Shown: positions 63,848 through 64,000 of the stretch, one piece after another
Layout of the letters: each line of letters begins with the position of its first letter
Position numbering within the stretch: position 1 is the first letter of the stretch
Assembly (NCBI RefSeq): GCF_958299795.1
Contig: NC_133214.1
Coordinates: 17,224,934-17,288,933, forward strand
DNA length: 64,000 bases
Source of the DNA: Porites lutea
Lineage: Eukaryota > Cnidaria > Anthozoa > Scleractinia > Poritidae
Reading direction: 5' to 3'
Notes under the pieces: model-generated
What the model was told of the DNA's origin: nothing
Database searches by the model: none
Seen by the model: the letters and a program-made list of their open reading frames with translations, nothing else
Program-made: the position numbers and the translations under genes

Positions 63848-64000
63848 TTCCGGGGAGGAGGTACTCCCTAAAGTGGCCTATCCGGGGGGCTCCGTCCGAA
63901 AGGGTTTATTTTTTTTCAGGCTTGAGGGAAAGGAAAGGCTAGCTATTTCATTAGTTCATGCCGTATATGAAAAAGTAGGGACATATGTCATTTCGGTCTC
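63848..64000 (+). repeat. Start of a dispersed repeat running off the window
   Basis: CCGGGGAGGAGGTACTCCCT, GGGGGGCTCCGTCCGAAAGG, then CAGGCTTGAGGG and TATATGAAAAAGTAGGGA. The wording resembles an abundant repeat I associate with coral genomes; from memory, not searched. Class unknown and right end outside the window. Confidence 0.45.

Noticed and set aside
1-64000. Bacterial-type systems (operons, CRISPR, toxin-antitoxin) and capsid-bearing elements
   Set aside because: Exon-intron genes, MITEs and SINEs show eukaryotic nuclear DNA; no repeat-spacer array, LTR pair, polyprotein or capsid-like frame was seen.

Overview
The window reads as nuclear DNA of an anthozoan cnidarian, most likely a stony coral. 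The reasons are multi-exon animal genes, AT-rich introns, a very dense load of short inverted-repeat transposons and tRNA-derived SINEs of the kind typical of coral genomes, and an intronless BTB gene family. The species assignment is inference; no marker gene is present.

Left part (1-27.7 kb). Two extended-synaptotagmin-like (E-Syt/tricalbin-type) genes stand head to head. The left one is on the minus strand and only its first coding exon (609..254) lies in the window. The right one is on the plus strand and can be followed completely: 28 coding exons from 7323 to 27678 join in one frame, with canonical splice sites, into a 991-residue protein with a membrane hairpin, an SMP lipid-transfer domain and four C2 domains. 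Between the two genes lies an intronless essential myosin light chain gene on the minus strand (5661..5209). The introns are full of MITEs, SINE fragments and a 360-base polypyrimidine tract.

Middle part (26.9-58.2 kb). This is a tandem array of six intronless BTB/POZ genes, all on the plus strand. It was built in two styles. Units 1-3 (from 26886, 31609 and 35696) each carry the terminal coding exon of the E-Syt-like gene plus a BTB gene with a TATA-type promoter. Units 4-6 carry a BTB gene with a different core promoter and different flanks. A seventh, gene-less unit remnant lies at 57676-58165. Copies 1, 3 and 5 are open; copies 2, 4 and 6 each have one frameshift. The first and second copies of the E-Syt terminal exon are both intact, so alternative last exons are possible. 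Insertions that differ between units (a LINE, a hAT-like element, several MITEs) date parts of the array relative to each other.

Right part (58.2-64 kb). A single-exon minus-strand gene (59775..58360) encodes a 471-residue protein with a C-terminal Tctex1-type dynein light chain domain and a long, probably disordered N-terminal tail. The rest is repeats: MITEs with clear target-site duplications, a tRNA-derived SINE and fold-back elements; no further gene was recognised.

I found no rRNA, tRNA gene, CRISPR array or capsid/envelope-bearing element. The most unusual item is the terminal exon of a lipid-transfer gene carried along in a BTB gene amplification.
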